This document shows positions 1 through 13,265 of a DNA stretch of 64,000 nucleotides, piece by piece. How positions within the stretch are numbered: the stretch's first letter is position 1; the number at the start of each line of letters is the position of its first letter. The notes below the pieces were generated by a model. That model did not search any database. It was not told the DNA's origin and was given only the letters and a program-made list of their open reading frames with translations. Position numbers and translations under genes: made by a program. The DNA lies in the NCBI RefSeq assembly GCF_028389875.1, contig NC_084665.1, positions 119,678,602-119,742,601 on the forward strand. The letters run 5' to 3'. This stretch comes from Rhea pennata (Eukaryota; Chordata; Aves; Rheiformes; Rheidae).

Positions 1-2852
1 ATTTAAATGGAGCATGCACAAGACACAATGATGTTTTCACCCTTGGGAAAAACTTGCAGAAAACTGCAGCTGAGGATCAGGCCTTAAAAGGAAACACGTA
101 GGTTTCCATGATATGCAGAGTCAAGGAATTTCAAATAAAACATGTCAAAAAGCACTTGAATGATCAAGATAACTCATGTCAATTAAACTTTCACCTGATT
201 GCCCATCTCAGGGACTGATATTCTTCATGCTGTATTCTGTTTAAAGGCTGAACACCAGAGGAGCAACATCAGCCAAAGCACAAACAGTTACAAGACCTTA
301 TGCAGAACCATATGGTAAACTTCTGTTTGATTCTCTGTAACTTTGGAATAATGAATTTGGCTGGAAAAAGCCTTAATATATTTGTTTGAATTGTGAAAAC
401 AGGGATTCTCAGTAGGATTGAACCAGGTGCCTGCTGTAACATGGCTTATTACAGTACTTTTTCTAAGAACAGATCTCATTTTTTCCTTTACTTTTGTAGG
501 TTTCAGTCTGACAGAGCTATAAAGCTTGCACATAAGATTTTCTAATACACATTCCTCAAATACACTTCACAAGCAAACCATCTTTCCTGCTGTTCTCTAT
601 CTCATACTGTTCTACCTTTAGGACAAATGTGTGTTTGTTCACATTTAAAGAGATCCCATGGATAGCTTAATAAATCTGAACTAAGCTATCACCACAGCTG
701 CTTGCACCAAAGTGACAACTGTGCTCAGGACGGTGAACAAAAAATCCCAGCAGGACAGCACATACCTATTTGCTCATATGAAAGATTAAGAGTGTCTGTC
801 TAGGTAGATTAAAGTCCAAACCCTGATTTTGCTCACTACAGACCTGCTGGACTTTGACTGCGATTAAGTAATATTGCAATGGTGTAATGCACCATAAAAT
901 CCACAGATATATTTCAATATTTACCTTCTAATGTCTCTACCAGGTAAGACACATACCTAAACATAGAAATAACTTAATTTTATTAATACATTTTTCATAT
1001 TCCTATAAACTACTGGTTTTTGGAAAAGAGTTAAGCTTAAGGTTCCATTTTCTCCAAAAGAGATGAAAAGTTAAAACATTTAATTAGATCTCCTGCTGCA
1101 CATCTGCACATGCAAAGTCTCTCAAGTATCTGCTTATGCAGATAAAAACAGATTTAATTGTTGTTAACACCCCTAGATGCAGTTGTTCTGTCTGATAGAA
1201 GAGGTAGTACAACTGATCTTCACAAAGAGGCTGCAGTGAGACCCAGTGGGAAATTTGTAGTCAGCGTCAGTGGAAGCAGAATTGAACCAACAGGGAATAA
1301 ATTATTTGTGAAAGAAAACTGCAGAACAAAGGAAGCATGCAGAAGGAGGACACGGGACTTAGTGTCAAATGGGTTCACAACGAAGCCTCAGAAACACATC
1401 TGAGTAACAGAACAAAACCCTGATGAGAAAACATCAACAGGAAAGACAATGAGAAGAAAAATAAACAATTCAAAAATAACATAACTATAGATCATTTATT
1501 TTGCATAGATAAATAGCTCCGCAAATACTGTCATTCCTGAATAGTATATAAGTAGACAGCAAACAAATTCAAAAGACACCAGAAGTTACAACTGTAAATC
1601 TGTACTAGAGATTTGTCTACCTTGTACCATTGTTCAGAAGCATAAAAAAAGAAAAGCATAGGTTTGAGACTTTGCGTTTTTTTTTTTTTTATTTTTGAGA
1701 TAGATTTTAAAATAAAATATTTTATAAATAGGAAACAAAGCTACAGAGAACATGAATACAATGTCAGAATAACGTCTGAAAATGTCTGCAACTTTTGCAG
1801 AAAGAAAGAACTTTACTGTGCGGGTCAAGAACATCAAGAGACTGCAACAATGAAAGGAACAGTTTAAGGTGATTTTTATTTGTTATCAGTCTTCAAAAAT
1901 GGTACAACAACATATGATAAACCAAGCAGTAAACCCAAGATTTACTAATCCACAAAATTTAGAAAATAAATTCTTAGAGTGAACACCACTGCATTTTTGA
2001 TTGAGGAAAAAAAAAACTGGTAACAAGGATATTAGTACTGGTCCTGAGCAGATGTTCTATGAAGTCTTTTTCAACTCAAACACTGTTTCCTTATTCATAA
2101 GCACAGGAGAAGTATGCCATTGCTCACAAGCATAGATATTTAGACATTTAAAACCTACTGCAGAGAGCCTCTACCTCAAAAGAGAAAGTTGTGATAACAG
2201 ATATTAAATATCTGAATCTTAAAGGTAGGAAGACATTATGTAAATACAAATTTATTTATTATTATGGGAGTTTTCAAATCCATCAAGAATGACCAAACAC
2301 GACTGCTCAATAATGAAAACCAGTACAATGATCAAAATCCTACAGCACACATGCACAAGAAAACAACATATCAACAGCTCTGACTCACTAAATTTCTACC
2401 TCTGCTATTTTGTCATAATCTAGATATTTCGTATGGGTCAAACATATCTCCGATATTGCTTCAATGATGCATAGGGGCTACTATCTGGATGTAATGAGTC
2501 TGCATGCTAACAAGACCTGACAGGAGGTAACTGACTTTTTGTAATTTTTAAAGAGATCACTAGGTCAAAGTACTTAATATAATACAAATCCCCACCAGCT
2601 CAGGTTGATGCCGCTTCCACCAGCAGCAGGAAGGAAAAAAGTACATTATATATCGCTTTAAACATTTTAATTGAATTACCTGTACATGATGCACAAGGCA
2701 AAACTGAATTTCCCTCACAGGTAGTTCTTTTGGCACGTCCTTCTTCTTCCTTTCTGCTTCAGACCTCACATGATTAGAAATTTATCCTTTTTAAAAAAGC
2801 CAAATGAAACTACATACTCTAGAACCTAACATTTCCATAATTCAGGACAACT
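1..2852. other. LDAH intron 2, left part, no gene seen
   Basis: AT-rich DNA inside the inferred second intron of the minus-strand LDAH gene. I see no convincing exon. A short frame near 2676-2760 on the minus strand ends at a GT-type donor but has no good polypyrimidine tract at its acceptor, so it is not called. I looked for minus-strand codons matching the next expected LDAH exon (the part following the IIPG turn) and did not find it here. Confidence 0.6.
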
Positions 2853-3226
2853 CATAGAATCATAGAATCAGTAAGCTTGGAAGGGATCTCTGGAGATCAG
2901 CTAGTCCAACCTCCCTGCTCAGCAGGGTCACCTACAGCATGGTAGACAGGGTTGCATCCAGGCGGGCCTTGAAGATCTCCAGAGAAGGGGGCTCCACACC
3001 CTCTCTGGGCAACCTGGTCCAGTGCTCCGTCACTCTCACAGGGAAGAAATTCCCCCTCACGGTCAGGTGGAACTTCCTGTGCTTCAATTTCTGCCCATTG
3101 CCTCTTGTCCTGTCACACGGGACAACTGAAAAGAGTTTGTCCCCGTCCCCTTGACACCTTCCCCTCAGGTACTTACAGATACTGGTAAGATCTCCCCTCA
3201 GTCTTCTCCAGGCTAAAACTCAAGTT
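2853..3226 (-). mobile_element. CR1 LINE 3' end fragment
   Basis: The left end is the reverse complement of the CR1 tail, with two copies of the ATTCTATG-type repeat at 2853-2868. The conserved 3' UTR and the end of ORF2 follow, including the GGTTGGACTAGCTGATCTCC-like segment and the stretch encoding the last residues of the reverse transcriptase protein. The other end fades out near 3226 after the region encoding LRGDL. The copy is strongly 5' truncated and lies antisense to the plus strand, in the same orientation as LDAH. Confidence 0.93.
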
Positions 3227-6200
3227 TTTAATATTACAGGAAAGGGATTATTTCCTGATTATGCTGCATGGCCCTGTTTGGCCAAGAGGACTGCTGCTTC
3301 TGAGGAATTCTCCCAGTATAAAAAGAGCACCTCCTTAACAGGGAACGGATATTGAGAGAAGACTACAGAGTGAGAAATTTCAGTAAGTCAAATAACATCT
3401 GCCACCCAGATTTAGTAGGGTGAAATACTGTCAAGCACAGCTGGATCTTCAACCTGTCATTACTCCGCCTCCTCAAACTTGACAATCTCAAGTGTGCCAA
3501 GCTCCCAGGAGAGGTACTTCTGGAGCACTGCAAAATCAACAGGAGTGGCATATTCCAAGCCTGGAGCCGACATACAGCCTCCTCTTTGCATGAAGAAGTT
3601 TCTATTTTTAATGAAACATTTTTTTTCTTTTCTAAAGACAATGGAAGCTGGTGGGCTGACCCAGTAAACAAAGGACAACAACTGTCAGCATATTTTAAAT
3701 TATTACTCACAAACAAGTAGCCCATAAGCAACAAAAATAATGGAGTCTAGTACCCTAAAAAATGCATTATTCTGATATCTCATACAGGATAGCTGCATAT
3801 CTTTCCTTCTGAAAGTATTCTATCAGGGAATCTGTCTTCTATCAAAAGTCTTATTTTTTTAATGTCTTTGAGTCCTCCTCCTCTCAGCAAGACTTTGTTA
3901 ATATTGACTGATGTGTTTGAAGTTTTATGAAGATTAAAAGTAAAAATCCAATAGGCACATACTTACCAGAGTTATCTCTCAGGAATAATTTTCTCAAGAA
4001 GCCAAACTATCTAGCTCATTGAAATAGAAAGGAACTTTGGCTCAAGTCCAAATAGCACATTTCACTGACAAATCCTCAAGCACTTGACACAGGAAGATTT
4101 CATTATTCTCATTTTACAAAAAGGAGAAAAAAGAAACAATGAATAGATAGAATAATGTATGCATGAAAGTTACAGCATCACAAACCACTAGCAATGCCAC
4201 CTATTGAGGTCTGCCAAAACGGCTGGGTGAAATTAGAATGACAGAAAGTTAACAGTACCTTATACACAGTCATCTGAGAACATACATCAAACAGGCAGCT
4301 GAAAGCAATGATTGACTACATAATTAAGCCCACAGTCATGAGTATTCACATTAGTAATAAATAAGAGTCCAAGAAAGCTGGAACAAGGGGATTTGGAAAC
4401 ATTAGGAGGATGGAGGGGGTTGAAAGCTGTTGCTCCTGTTCAACACCAGATTTATAAAATATAGCCACGTGCAGCAGACATCCCATCCAAGCATGTCAAT
4501 CAAAAGTGTTCTGCTGTATTTATGTCTCACTCCAAAAGAAAGCTGTGTTCTTATCATCTTATTTCCTTTATTGATCTGTTATTGTAGGAAAGGGAAACAA
4601 AACATGCCAACTTGCTCTCTATCTAGACTATTTTACTTAGACTGCAACACTACATGAGCTATGAAATCATGTCATCTGTTCTCATCGACTGCTGTTTCAT
4701 CACACATACGTTGTATTAGAGGGTAAGAAAACCTCCTTTCTTGCTGTCAATTGCTTAAACAAAGTTTTTCCTGAATAAGGAATGTGAAATAGAAATTCCC
4801 TAGGTCAAAATCTGAGAACTCAAGGTCAAACACACAGAATTAGTAGCTTCATCTGGAGCCATGGTGTAAACAAAAGCAGAAGACATAAGGGAGGGGCAAT
4901 CTCAGTGAATCACTACCACCTAGGGTGACTGTTGGGCTACTAGCTCCTTCCAAAGAAGTTTCAAGACCGAGCATGTGAACTTACATATATGCTCTGAGCA
5001 TTATAGACTGACACTGTAATTTAACAACGGAAAGCTCTGTAGTAAATCAAGTTGAAAGACTTCCATTTTCTTCCTTGACTGTCATTCCCACCCCCCTACA
5101 TGGCTCTCCAGATCCTGAATTACAGTGGTACAACTCTGTGGGGCCTTGCTGTGAACCCAAACAGGGAATTGTTACAGTTTTAAAAAAGACCCTTGAAATA
5201 AATGCACGTATGTATTTAATTTACAGCACGATCCCTCAAACTATTGTTCTGGCACTGTGTGGTGGGAACAGGAATACCTTATGCCAGTATTGTTGGCAAA
5301 CATTCTGGATTGCGAAAATATGGCTTCAGGAAGTACTCCTAAGTGCTCCAAGCATTAGGCTCTTAGATTTCCAGTGCCTAGTGGGTCTTAATACACACTC
5401 TACAAACAGTTTCAGACTTCCACACTACTTCAGACTCAGCACTGTCTGCTTAAAAGATTAGCTGATTGTTCTAAATGTTACCTGAAGGCAAGAGCTCTGC
5501 CAACACCCTAGTCCTGCCACCCACACTCTTCTCACAGGCTGCACAAACCCAGCTGGAATTTCAACTACTTAAGAGTCTCACTTGCTAATACAACAAGGAA
5601 TGGTAGAAGCTTTCCAGGAAAGATCTGACTGCTTGATGTTGATCACCTAAGATCATTACATAGATAGGTGGGATACAGGAAAAGATGACCTTGATAGGTA
5701 TAGATATACCAGCTAGCTTTCCCAGAGGCATCCTGAAGAGCAGCCCAGCAGGCAAGTAATACATTCAGGCATCAAGTCCTACACTGTAACCGTATAGGAC
5801 AAATAAATAAATAAATGTACCTGTCTGCACCCACAAGAGATCAGGACACAATTCTAGATACAAGACTAACACATTCTTCTCTGTTTCCTGCTGATTAGCC
5901 CTGCACACAACTCAAGTGTGCCAGCTGGACCAACTGCTATTCCAAGGTACTTATTTCTCCACCTGACTTGTCAAGGAAGCCAAGACCCCACCAAGACAAA
6001 GCTCTCCAGTTGATTCCCTGCTCCAGGTATACTAAATAACATCACTTTAATTTCTGAGCACATAAATTCCTCTTCCTCTGCATCTCATTTCCTCAGTTGA
6101 AGATTGGTAATAGCACTACTCTACTTGGAAGAGTATGCTGAAAATAAGCATAGCTAATGGAGTATGCATGCAACTCCCTGTAACTTATACTAATGGAGAT

Positions 6201-7233
6201 CAGTTAAGATAAATATATAGAGCACAGTGTTAATGTGGTTGAAAATACACATCCATACATAAAAACTTGTTATTCTGAGCATCAGGTTATCATTTCTACA
6301 TGACATAGGATCTAAGCAGAATAGAATGCAAATTAATCTGTGTGCATAAGATATATGCAACTTGCATCAACATCAGGAATAGTTTAGTTACATTCAACCT
6401 TCAACTCAAAATTCTCAATGCATCTAAAAACATTAGTTAATTCAAGCCACCAAGAGCTCAGGAAGAAAATGCATTACTCCAATTTTGCACAATAAAGTGC
6501 TGAAGTACTTAAGTGTGTTATTAATTAGAATATTAGTTATTTTTCTTAATGTCCTTTATATATTTAGTGCTGCACAAACAGAAGATGATGTATGTCCTGG
6601 CATGAGAATTTCAAAAAACAGAAATAGAGTAGAGCTACCCATAGAGTTGGTTCATGATTTAAACGTTCTAGGAGGGGAAGTATTTGTTGTTTCACTTCAC
6701 TGAGTTATGCTTTTACTGCTATTTACTCAGTGTCAGTTAATTGTTATTGAATGCCAGCTTAGAAACTTGGATAATAGATTAGATAAATTTTGCAAATGTG
6801 AACAAAGATTTCCATTTGGTGGTTTCGTACAAAATTTCTGAGGATAGCTAAGGCATCTGTTGAAAAGCAAAGCAGTAGCAAGTTTGGGAACAGACCCCAG
6901 CATTACAGTCCTTATACTGTCTGCTCTAACTGAACTTCCTGAAATTCACTTCCCATAACATAAGTAAAAAGCATTTCTATGACTCTTAGCAACCAACAGA
7001 ACCAATTAATCATTCAGTCACATGAAAGGCCTTATAATTTTTTCACGATATACACACAGTGCTTATATATTCATTCAGATGATGCATGAAGTCTGCCTAG
7101 CACATCCATTAGCCGGCTATTACAGCAAAAAACTTCCCAAGACAATATAACTTTTACTCTAATCTTTAAAATAGCTCCATCTTCTGGCATACTCTTTCCA
7201 TACTATGTTTAAGTACCATATTTCATCATTTTT

Positions 7234-7776
7234 TTGTTCTATTTCACATCTGACAATACAAATGTAATTTCAGTGTTAAGGTACTTAACATGCAATAGGG
7301 TCATGAAGTTAAATGAAAGAGGGCAACTTGAATTGCAGCTCTTGAAACAGTGGATAGATCTATTCGGGTATTTACCTAAGATCATCCATATGTTAATACT
7401 ACCTTTTGAGGGTACCCTAAAACTACTCAAGATCAGAATTGCTGCCTGGACAGGGCCCTCCCTATCCCTTCTGGACAAGAAACTTGGAAGGCCAGTCCAC
7501 GAGTCAAGCTCTTCTGTAGGCAGGGATCACCCTGTGGCAGCACCCATCCCTTACTACCGACCACACAAACACCAAGGAGTTTATGCTCTTTACTTCAGCA
7601 AAGTGTCTAATATTAGACTGGATGAAACGGCCTTAGAGTCCCTTTGTGGACAAGGGGACACGGATCCAGCTGGACCATTCAGTAAACACCCCACAACTTT
7701 CACAACCAAGGGTAGTGCCAGAATTGCAACGGTAAAGGTGAGGCTGGACAAGTACTTCCTACTGCTGACGCTCTGA
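7234..7776 (+). other. unidentified 180-codon open frame in a GC-richer patch
   Basis: An uninterrupted plus-strand frame of 180 codons, long for AT-rich intronic DNA. Its second half (7440-7760) is richer in G and C than its flanks and reads as polar, protein-like sequence. I do not recognise a domain. The start is arbitrary, no splice sites or poly(A) signal clearly belong to it, and it lies antisense inside an LDAH intron. It could be a decayed mobile-element gene, an antisense transcript or chance. It is listed for its length only. Confidence 0.15.
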
Positions 7777-9081
7777 CACTGTGCAATTAAGGCTTTTACT
7801 GCCCAAAGCATTCAGGTAGAACAGTGTTCTTACCAGGTTCTTACTTTTGCTTATGAAACTGTTTCTATAGCTTGTTCAATGACTGCTGGCATAAAGTGTA
7901 TTTAGTACTAGAACAGGAACCAGAATCCAGAACTCCTGTGCCGAGGATGTAAGAAGTTGTATTTCCCCTTACCCTTTCCATTCGTTGCCAGTAGCATTCC
8001 CCCTTCCTCCAGCTGTATTTTAAAGGCAAATTGTGAACACTGTTTTGCCTTGGGAGAAGAAATGATGGCACCTGGTTTAAAAAACTTAAGAGTTCAAGAG
8101 GATGGGGGAACCTCCTTTAAGTGACTCAACGGTCTCTACTCCAAAATCAGATTATGCTTCACATACACAGTTCTGCTATTTATTCTTCTTGTTAGTTGTT
8201 CATGCGTTAGGTACCAACATTCAACATACAGGATTGGTGAAAGTACCCAGAAGCTAGATACTGCAACCCAGTTTGCTGATACTATAACCCCTTATTAGAT
8301 TTAATGCAATTCTTGCTGATGAGTAGTTACAACATACAGGTTACATATTAACAAGCATATTTAAGCATATGAGTTCTGTTCAAATTAAAGGATATCCTAA
8401 AGTCTTACTTAAGAAAGAATTAGAGTATTTGCATGCTTTGTGTGGTTCGTAGAATCAGGCAATAAAATCTTCTATTAATAAGCAAATCCCTGAGTTTTAG
8501 TGGTGGTAGTAGTTCTTTCAAAAGACCTCTGAAGAAATATTCATTCCAATGACTGCTCAGCAGAGGTAATGATTAAAAATTTCAGAAAAGCTGTTTTAGT
8601 GGAAGGAACAAAACAAAACACAAAGAAATTCAGATTCAGGGCTATGAATTTAGTTTTAATGAAAAATATTATTACACAGTCATCCAGCTTTTCTTATGCA
8701 TATGCTGATGCAGATGATTGTTAAAGATCAAAGCAGCAGGTAGAAAAAAAAAAGCCAGATAATTTATCAAAAATATTTGAGTCCCTACATTACAGTCAAA
8801 AATAGATCTTCAAAGACTTTAAGGAAAGCAGGAAGTCTCACTTCAAGGGAAAACACATTAAAGACACTTTTCATAATCTGTGTAAATTGTTTGCAGTACT
8901 TTCCTGTTGAAAGATAGCTGAGTAGTCTTTGTGACTGTAGTTCTGCTGAAGTACATCTAACTACTCCTAGGAAGAGATGAGACTCCAAGTCCCAAAAGAT
9001 AGCTGCAGTGCCCAACAAGTTTTGATTTGCAGGAAACCATAAACAACTCTTAACTTGGAAGATTAGCTCATGAGAATAAAT

Positions 9082-9127
9082 CTTTTTTTAAAAAAAAAAA
9101 GAATCTTTTTTTTTTTAAAAAAAAAAT
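9082..9127. repeat. A/T-tract hairpin
   Basis: Two successive blocks of a T run followed by an A run, separated by GAATC. Each block is self-complementary and could fold back. It is most likely a slippage-grown simple sequence. Confidence 0.8.
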
Positions 9128-10113
9128 AAAAGTATGTGTATTTAAAGTCTGAGGACTGAAACATCAAGTCACTACATGAGTTGGTAAAATAGTATGAGGA
9201 TCCAATAACCGAGCAGCAATCTGCAAGTAGGCAGATCAAGAAACTTGGCAAGCATAGGGAGTACTCTACATGCATGCCAAAGAACTCATTTCTGAAAAGA
9301 TTTCTCTACATTAATGAGCTAAACTCATGTAGCATGTGTTACCGCAAACAGAAAAAGTTATTTACATTACACATTATCAACAATGAACCAGGTCCTAAGT
9401 ACAAGACTACATATAAGAAAATTGCTCATTTTACAGTAATAGAAGCAAAAATATGATGCCTGGAAGGATGGTACTGCAATGCACTCCCACAATGAAATGC
9501 AATAAAAACTTTGTGCTGGTTTAGATAAACAGCACAGTGGTTTTAGAATTTGTACTGTATTTATTTACAAAGTTAAATGTTTCATAAATACACAGACACA
9601 AATAGACAGGTACTCTTAAAACAGTACAAAAAAAAATTCCATTACGCTCTGTGGATCCTGGTTTCCAATGAACCTAAGCAGTGTTAAATATTGCTGTAGT
9701 AGATTTTACACTTCATTGCTAATTTTACACTAATCAAACATTGCAAAAGGAAAAAATAAACCTTTATGACATAAGGGGAAAAAGCAGTAAGTCCTTTCCA
9801 TAACGCCTACATTTTCAGAAAACCATGGACCTGATCCTTCAACTACCATACATTTAGTTTTACTCTCATAAGTAAATCTCATTGGTTTTAACAGGAAAGA
9901 ATTCATTATTAATAAAGACAGATAAGTATACACATGTATTCAGGACTGAGGATAAATCATGTCTTTTACACAGTAATTAATTCAGTAAATACATTACTAC
10001 TCTAACATACAGAATTGGCTTATATGGGGGAAAAAAAGGTTACTGAACAAAAGAGTACATGTTAAGCAGACCTTTAACCATAAAATTTTACTATAAATAT
10101 TTACAGAGACAGC

Positions 10114-10136
10114 CATATATATATATATATATATAA
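10114..10136. repeat. AT dinucleotide microsatellite
   Basis: About 11 uninterrupted AT units in the intron. Probably length-variable. Confidence 0.9.
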
Positions 10137-12587
10137 AAATGTTCACTTGCTATAGTTAAATGAGATTAAATTTCACTGAACTTTCTGTATTTTAGTCACA
10201 TCAGGCACAGTCAGCTATCAGTTCTTGGGAGGCAGCATCTTGCTTCATTTAAAGTCAATATAGAAATTTTGCCATCAGCTTCTGAGTCAGAAAGTTTGAG
10301 ATATCTTCTTCCTCCTCGCCCCCATCACTTTTTTTTGTTTTTATATAGAAGAGCAGAAAGAAGTCTTCCCCCATTATGAACAAATTTGACTAAACAATGA
10401 AAAGGACAGAAATACGCAGAATATATTCTCAAATCTCTTGCAACAATTGAATTCCCGCAGGAGGAGAGACTTTTTTTTACCTTTCCCTTCTACATTTGAC
10501 CCTCTCCAGCACCACCATATCATCTGATTACATGTAAAGAAAATCATATGCTTGAATTTCCTTAAGAGTGGAAAAGCATGCACCATGTCACTTTAACAAG
10601 CAGAACAATCCATCACAGTCAGCAGGAATAACCATGCTCAGTTCAGACCAGTGACTACTTGGCTGCCCATACCCTCCTTTTTGAGGGAGAGTTGTCCTAC
10701 TCTGGATTCTTCTGCCATCGACCCGTATGGAGATATCCTTTTGCACTTCTTTCCCTTCATTTCACAAAGAACCATGACTAGGAATACATGCCTTTCAAGT
10801 GTGAAAATTGCTGGACTCCACAAGCATGAAATATGGAGCTCTTCTGAAGTCAAAAAAGCATGAGGGGAATGCTATCTAATTCTTACAGTTTAGGTATAAG
10901 AATACGTTGCCAGATGGGGTCATCTGTCCAGATCTCTGCTAGGGCTGCCTTTCACGAGTCTAGCCAGTAACAGTCTCCCCTAAAGGCTAGAAATGAGGCA
11001 TACTTCAAAGCAAAAGAAAAAATAAAAAGAAAAAAAATAAAAAGAGGCACAAGTATTTAATTTGTGAGAAGCAAAATTACATTGTTTTATGCCAGTTTCC
11101 AGTTAACTCCCTGCAAATCAAAGCAAGGAGCCTAGGTCTTATGTTTGACTTGATTCACTCATGAATTCTGATATCTACAAGAGAAATTACAACATTGTGG
11201 TTTTATCCTCTCCACACTTTTGTGGTAAGAGAGGGTTTGGGTTTGCTCTTCTATTAAGGAACTGCGACATTGCAACAGTGGGGACTTGGCAGCCATTTCA
11301 TAGTAAGACATGTAAGAATAAAGAGCTTAAACAAGTCATTCTAGGTAGATACCTTAAAAAATAAAAATCAAATAAAAAAGCCAGCTCTCTTGATCAAGTT
11401 TTGAAAATAAATAGCAACTAGCAGTAATACCTATTACTAGATACCTTATCTACAAAAATGAAGTGTACGTCAGACACAGGATAGAATTTTTCCCACAAGC
11501 ATGCCAATAAATGAAATACTTCTTTTACAGGACAGCAAAAATATAAAGGGGAGAGGCAGAGAAAACAACCCTTAAAGATTCTAGTCAGATAGTCAGAAGC
11601 TTTAAAAAGCTTAGGGAATAAACAGGAAAACGTAAAAGAGAGAAACGTGGTTCCCAGGAATACAATTTAATACTGTAAATTCTTTTTCTAACCCTTTCCA
11701 ATAATTTGTTGTTGCCAGTGCTATTTCAGTTCTTCCTGATCAGGAGGAGGAACCACACAAAGACACAGGAGGCAGCCTCTGTCCTAAAATGGCTTGCGTG
11801 AAGTGACACAACTAGAACCCTCACCAACTTACAAGTGGTGAAAAAGCAGAAAAGACAAGGAAGCAGAAATGAAAACAGCACTATTACGCGAGCTTACTAA
11901 TAGAAACTTCTTCAGAATAAAAGCAGTATCTTTTCCAAACTTCAACATATACCATCTTTGAGTGGTTTTGAGTACTAACAAGCCAAACAAGTTACAAGTC
12001 AAATGCTTTGCCTCCTTCGGTAGCTTTTAAGAGTTCTTCCTTCAGTGAAGTTCAGGCCACATAAAGACACTCTCTTGGTTTTTATTATTTCCTAACCTAG
12101 TTTCTTAGCAGATTGAGGGTTTTTTTGTTGCTGAGTTGCTCTTATTTTCAGAATTATGATGGTAATAAAGTGGAAGTTCTCTGATTTGAGAAAACAATTA
12201 AAAAAAAAAACAACAACAACATGAATCAGCTGTTTTCTAAAGGTTCCAGACCACACGGACAGAAGCACTCTGAACATTGCCCTGATGTCTGTTTCTAGAT
12301 ATCCATCTGGTTAATATATCATGTGAAGTTTCCACAGAAGCATTGTGCAGGAAATACACAGAACTAGAACAGAAGCATCAAAAATCTACAAACTCTACTA
12401 AACCAGTTAAATAGTTATGGTATCTCTGCTTTGCCTAGGCTCAAGCCCACTTCTGCTAACAGCAGAACACACAGACTTCAATGAACTGTGGATTTCCCCA
12501 TTAATTTCAACTTATGCTATAGGAAAGTTTAGAACTTTCACTTTAAAGTGACAAACTTTAAATGTAACTGAGAAGTATATGACACTC

Positions 12588-12647
12588 ATTGATTGAAAGA
12601 GGCTTATCATAGAAATTATTGATTGAAAGAGGCTTATTGTAGAAATT
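12588..12647. repeat. 30-base tandem duplication
   Basis: Two adjacent 30-base copies (12588-12617 and 12618-12647) starting ATTGATTGAAAGAGGCTTAT. They differ at only two positions, so the duplication is recent compared with the surrounding intron. Confidence 0.9.
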
Positions 12648-13112
12648 CAAATGCAAAAATTTTAGTTCAAAACTTAAAAAAACTACAATATCTGAAATTC
12701 TCCCTTAAATATTGCAGCTTTCATCTCCAAGTAGGCACAAGGCTGACATTGCACTTTAACATACAAGAAATGAAAGGAAAGAGACCAAAAAAAAGTGATG
12801 CTGTCAGTGAATAAATATCACACAGTAAACAAATGAGACATCCTCATTTCTCAGCTTTATTAACTTAAGGCACTGGTTCAGACAACAGAAGTAATCAAAT
12901 ACAAAAAAAAAAATCCACTTTTGCAAGGCCATTGGTTTCTAGGCATACCTATCTGCCAATTTCTACAATCTATCCAGTGATTTTTTAAACATACTAAAAT
13001 TCAGAATTCCCATTCCACTTCATCAGATTTCTAGACATTTCTAGACTTCTCAAAAAAAAAAATAAATAAAAAAATAAAAAAAACAAATAAGAACATGACA
13101 AAAATCACTTAC

Positions 13113-13265
13113 CAGGAATAATCATGAACAAAAGTCTGGGTAGATTTTTACTTTCATCTTTTGAGAGGTCCTTCCATGGTCCACACTTTAAGACATGCGT
13201 AGCAGCTCCACAACAGTAAATAAATTCTTCATGTAATGGGACTGGCTCTTCTGACCTCATGTTTG
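13113..13265 (-). CDS. LDAH: LDAH exon 2, lipid droplet-associated hydrolase (N-terminal part)
   Basis: LDAH (C2orf43) is an alpha/beta-hydrolase-fold protein on lipid droplets, linked to cholesterol ester and triglyceride turnover. The exon reads, after a methionine at 13260, a frame containing PVPLHEEF, THVLKCGPWKDL and a closing LLFMIIPG. These match the start of vertebrate LDAH (VHEEF, VLKCGPW, FIIPGNPG), leading into the GNPG turn at the start of the hydrolase fold. The splice sites are good: the acceptor reads TGTCTTGCAG just before 13265 and the donor CCTG/GTAAGT follows 13113. The coding part is 148 bases, so the exon ends in phase 1, one base into the glycine codon. The catalytic serine exon (GHSIG) is not in this window and should lie further left. 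Identification is from remembered family sequence, not a search. The methionine has A at -3, but an in-frame ATG also exists in exon 1. Confidence 0.9.

Larger units (their letters stand above)
3227..13112. other. LDAH intron 2, main part, no gene seen
   Basis: About 9.9 kb of AT-rich intronic sequence. The only long open frames are one of 180 codons at 7234-7776 (plus) and one of 73 codons at 3460-3681 (minus). Neither has a recognisable domain. The interval also holds an A/T hairpin (9082-9127), an AT dinucleotide run (10114-10136), a 30-base tandem duplication (12588-12647) and an A-rich tract just left of LDAH exon 2 (13051-13087). No further LDAH exon was recognised, so intron 2 appears to exceed 13 kb. 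Confidence 0.6.

Noticed and set aside
2676-2760. Possible minus-strand exon ending at CAG/GTAATT
   Set aside because: The acceptor has no good polypyrimidine tract, and the residues do not match LDAH or any family I know.
5075-5461. 128-codon plus-strand open frame
   Set aside because: No domain, no splice signals, and composition typical of random intronic sequence.
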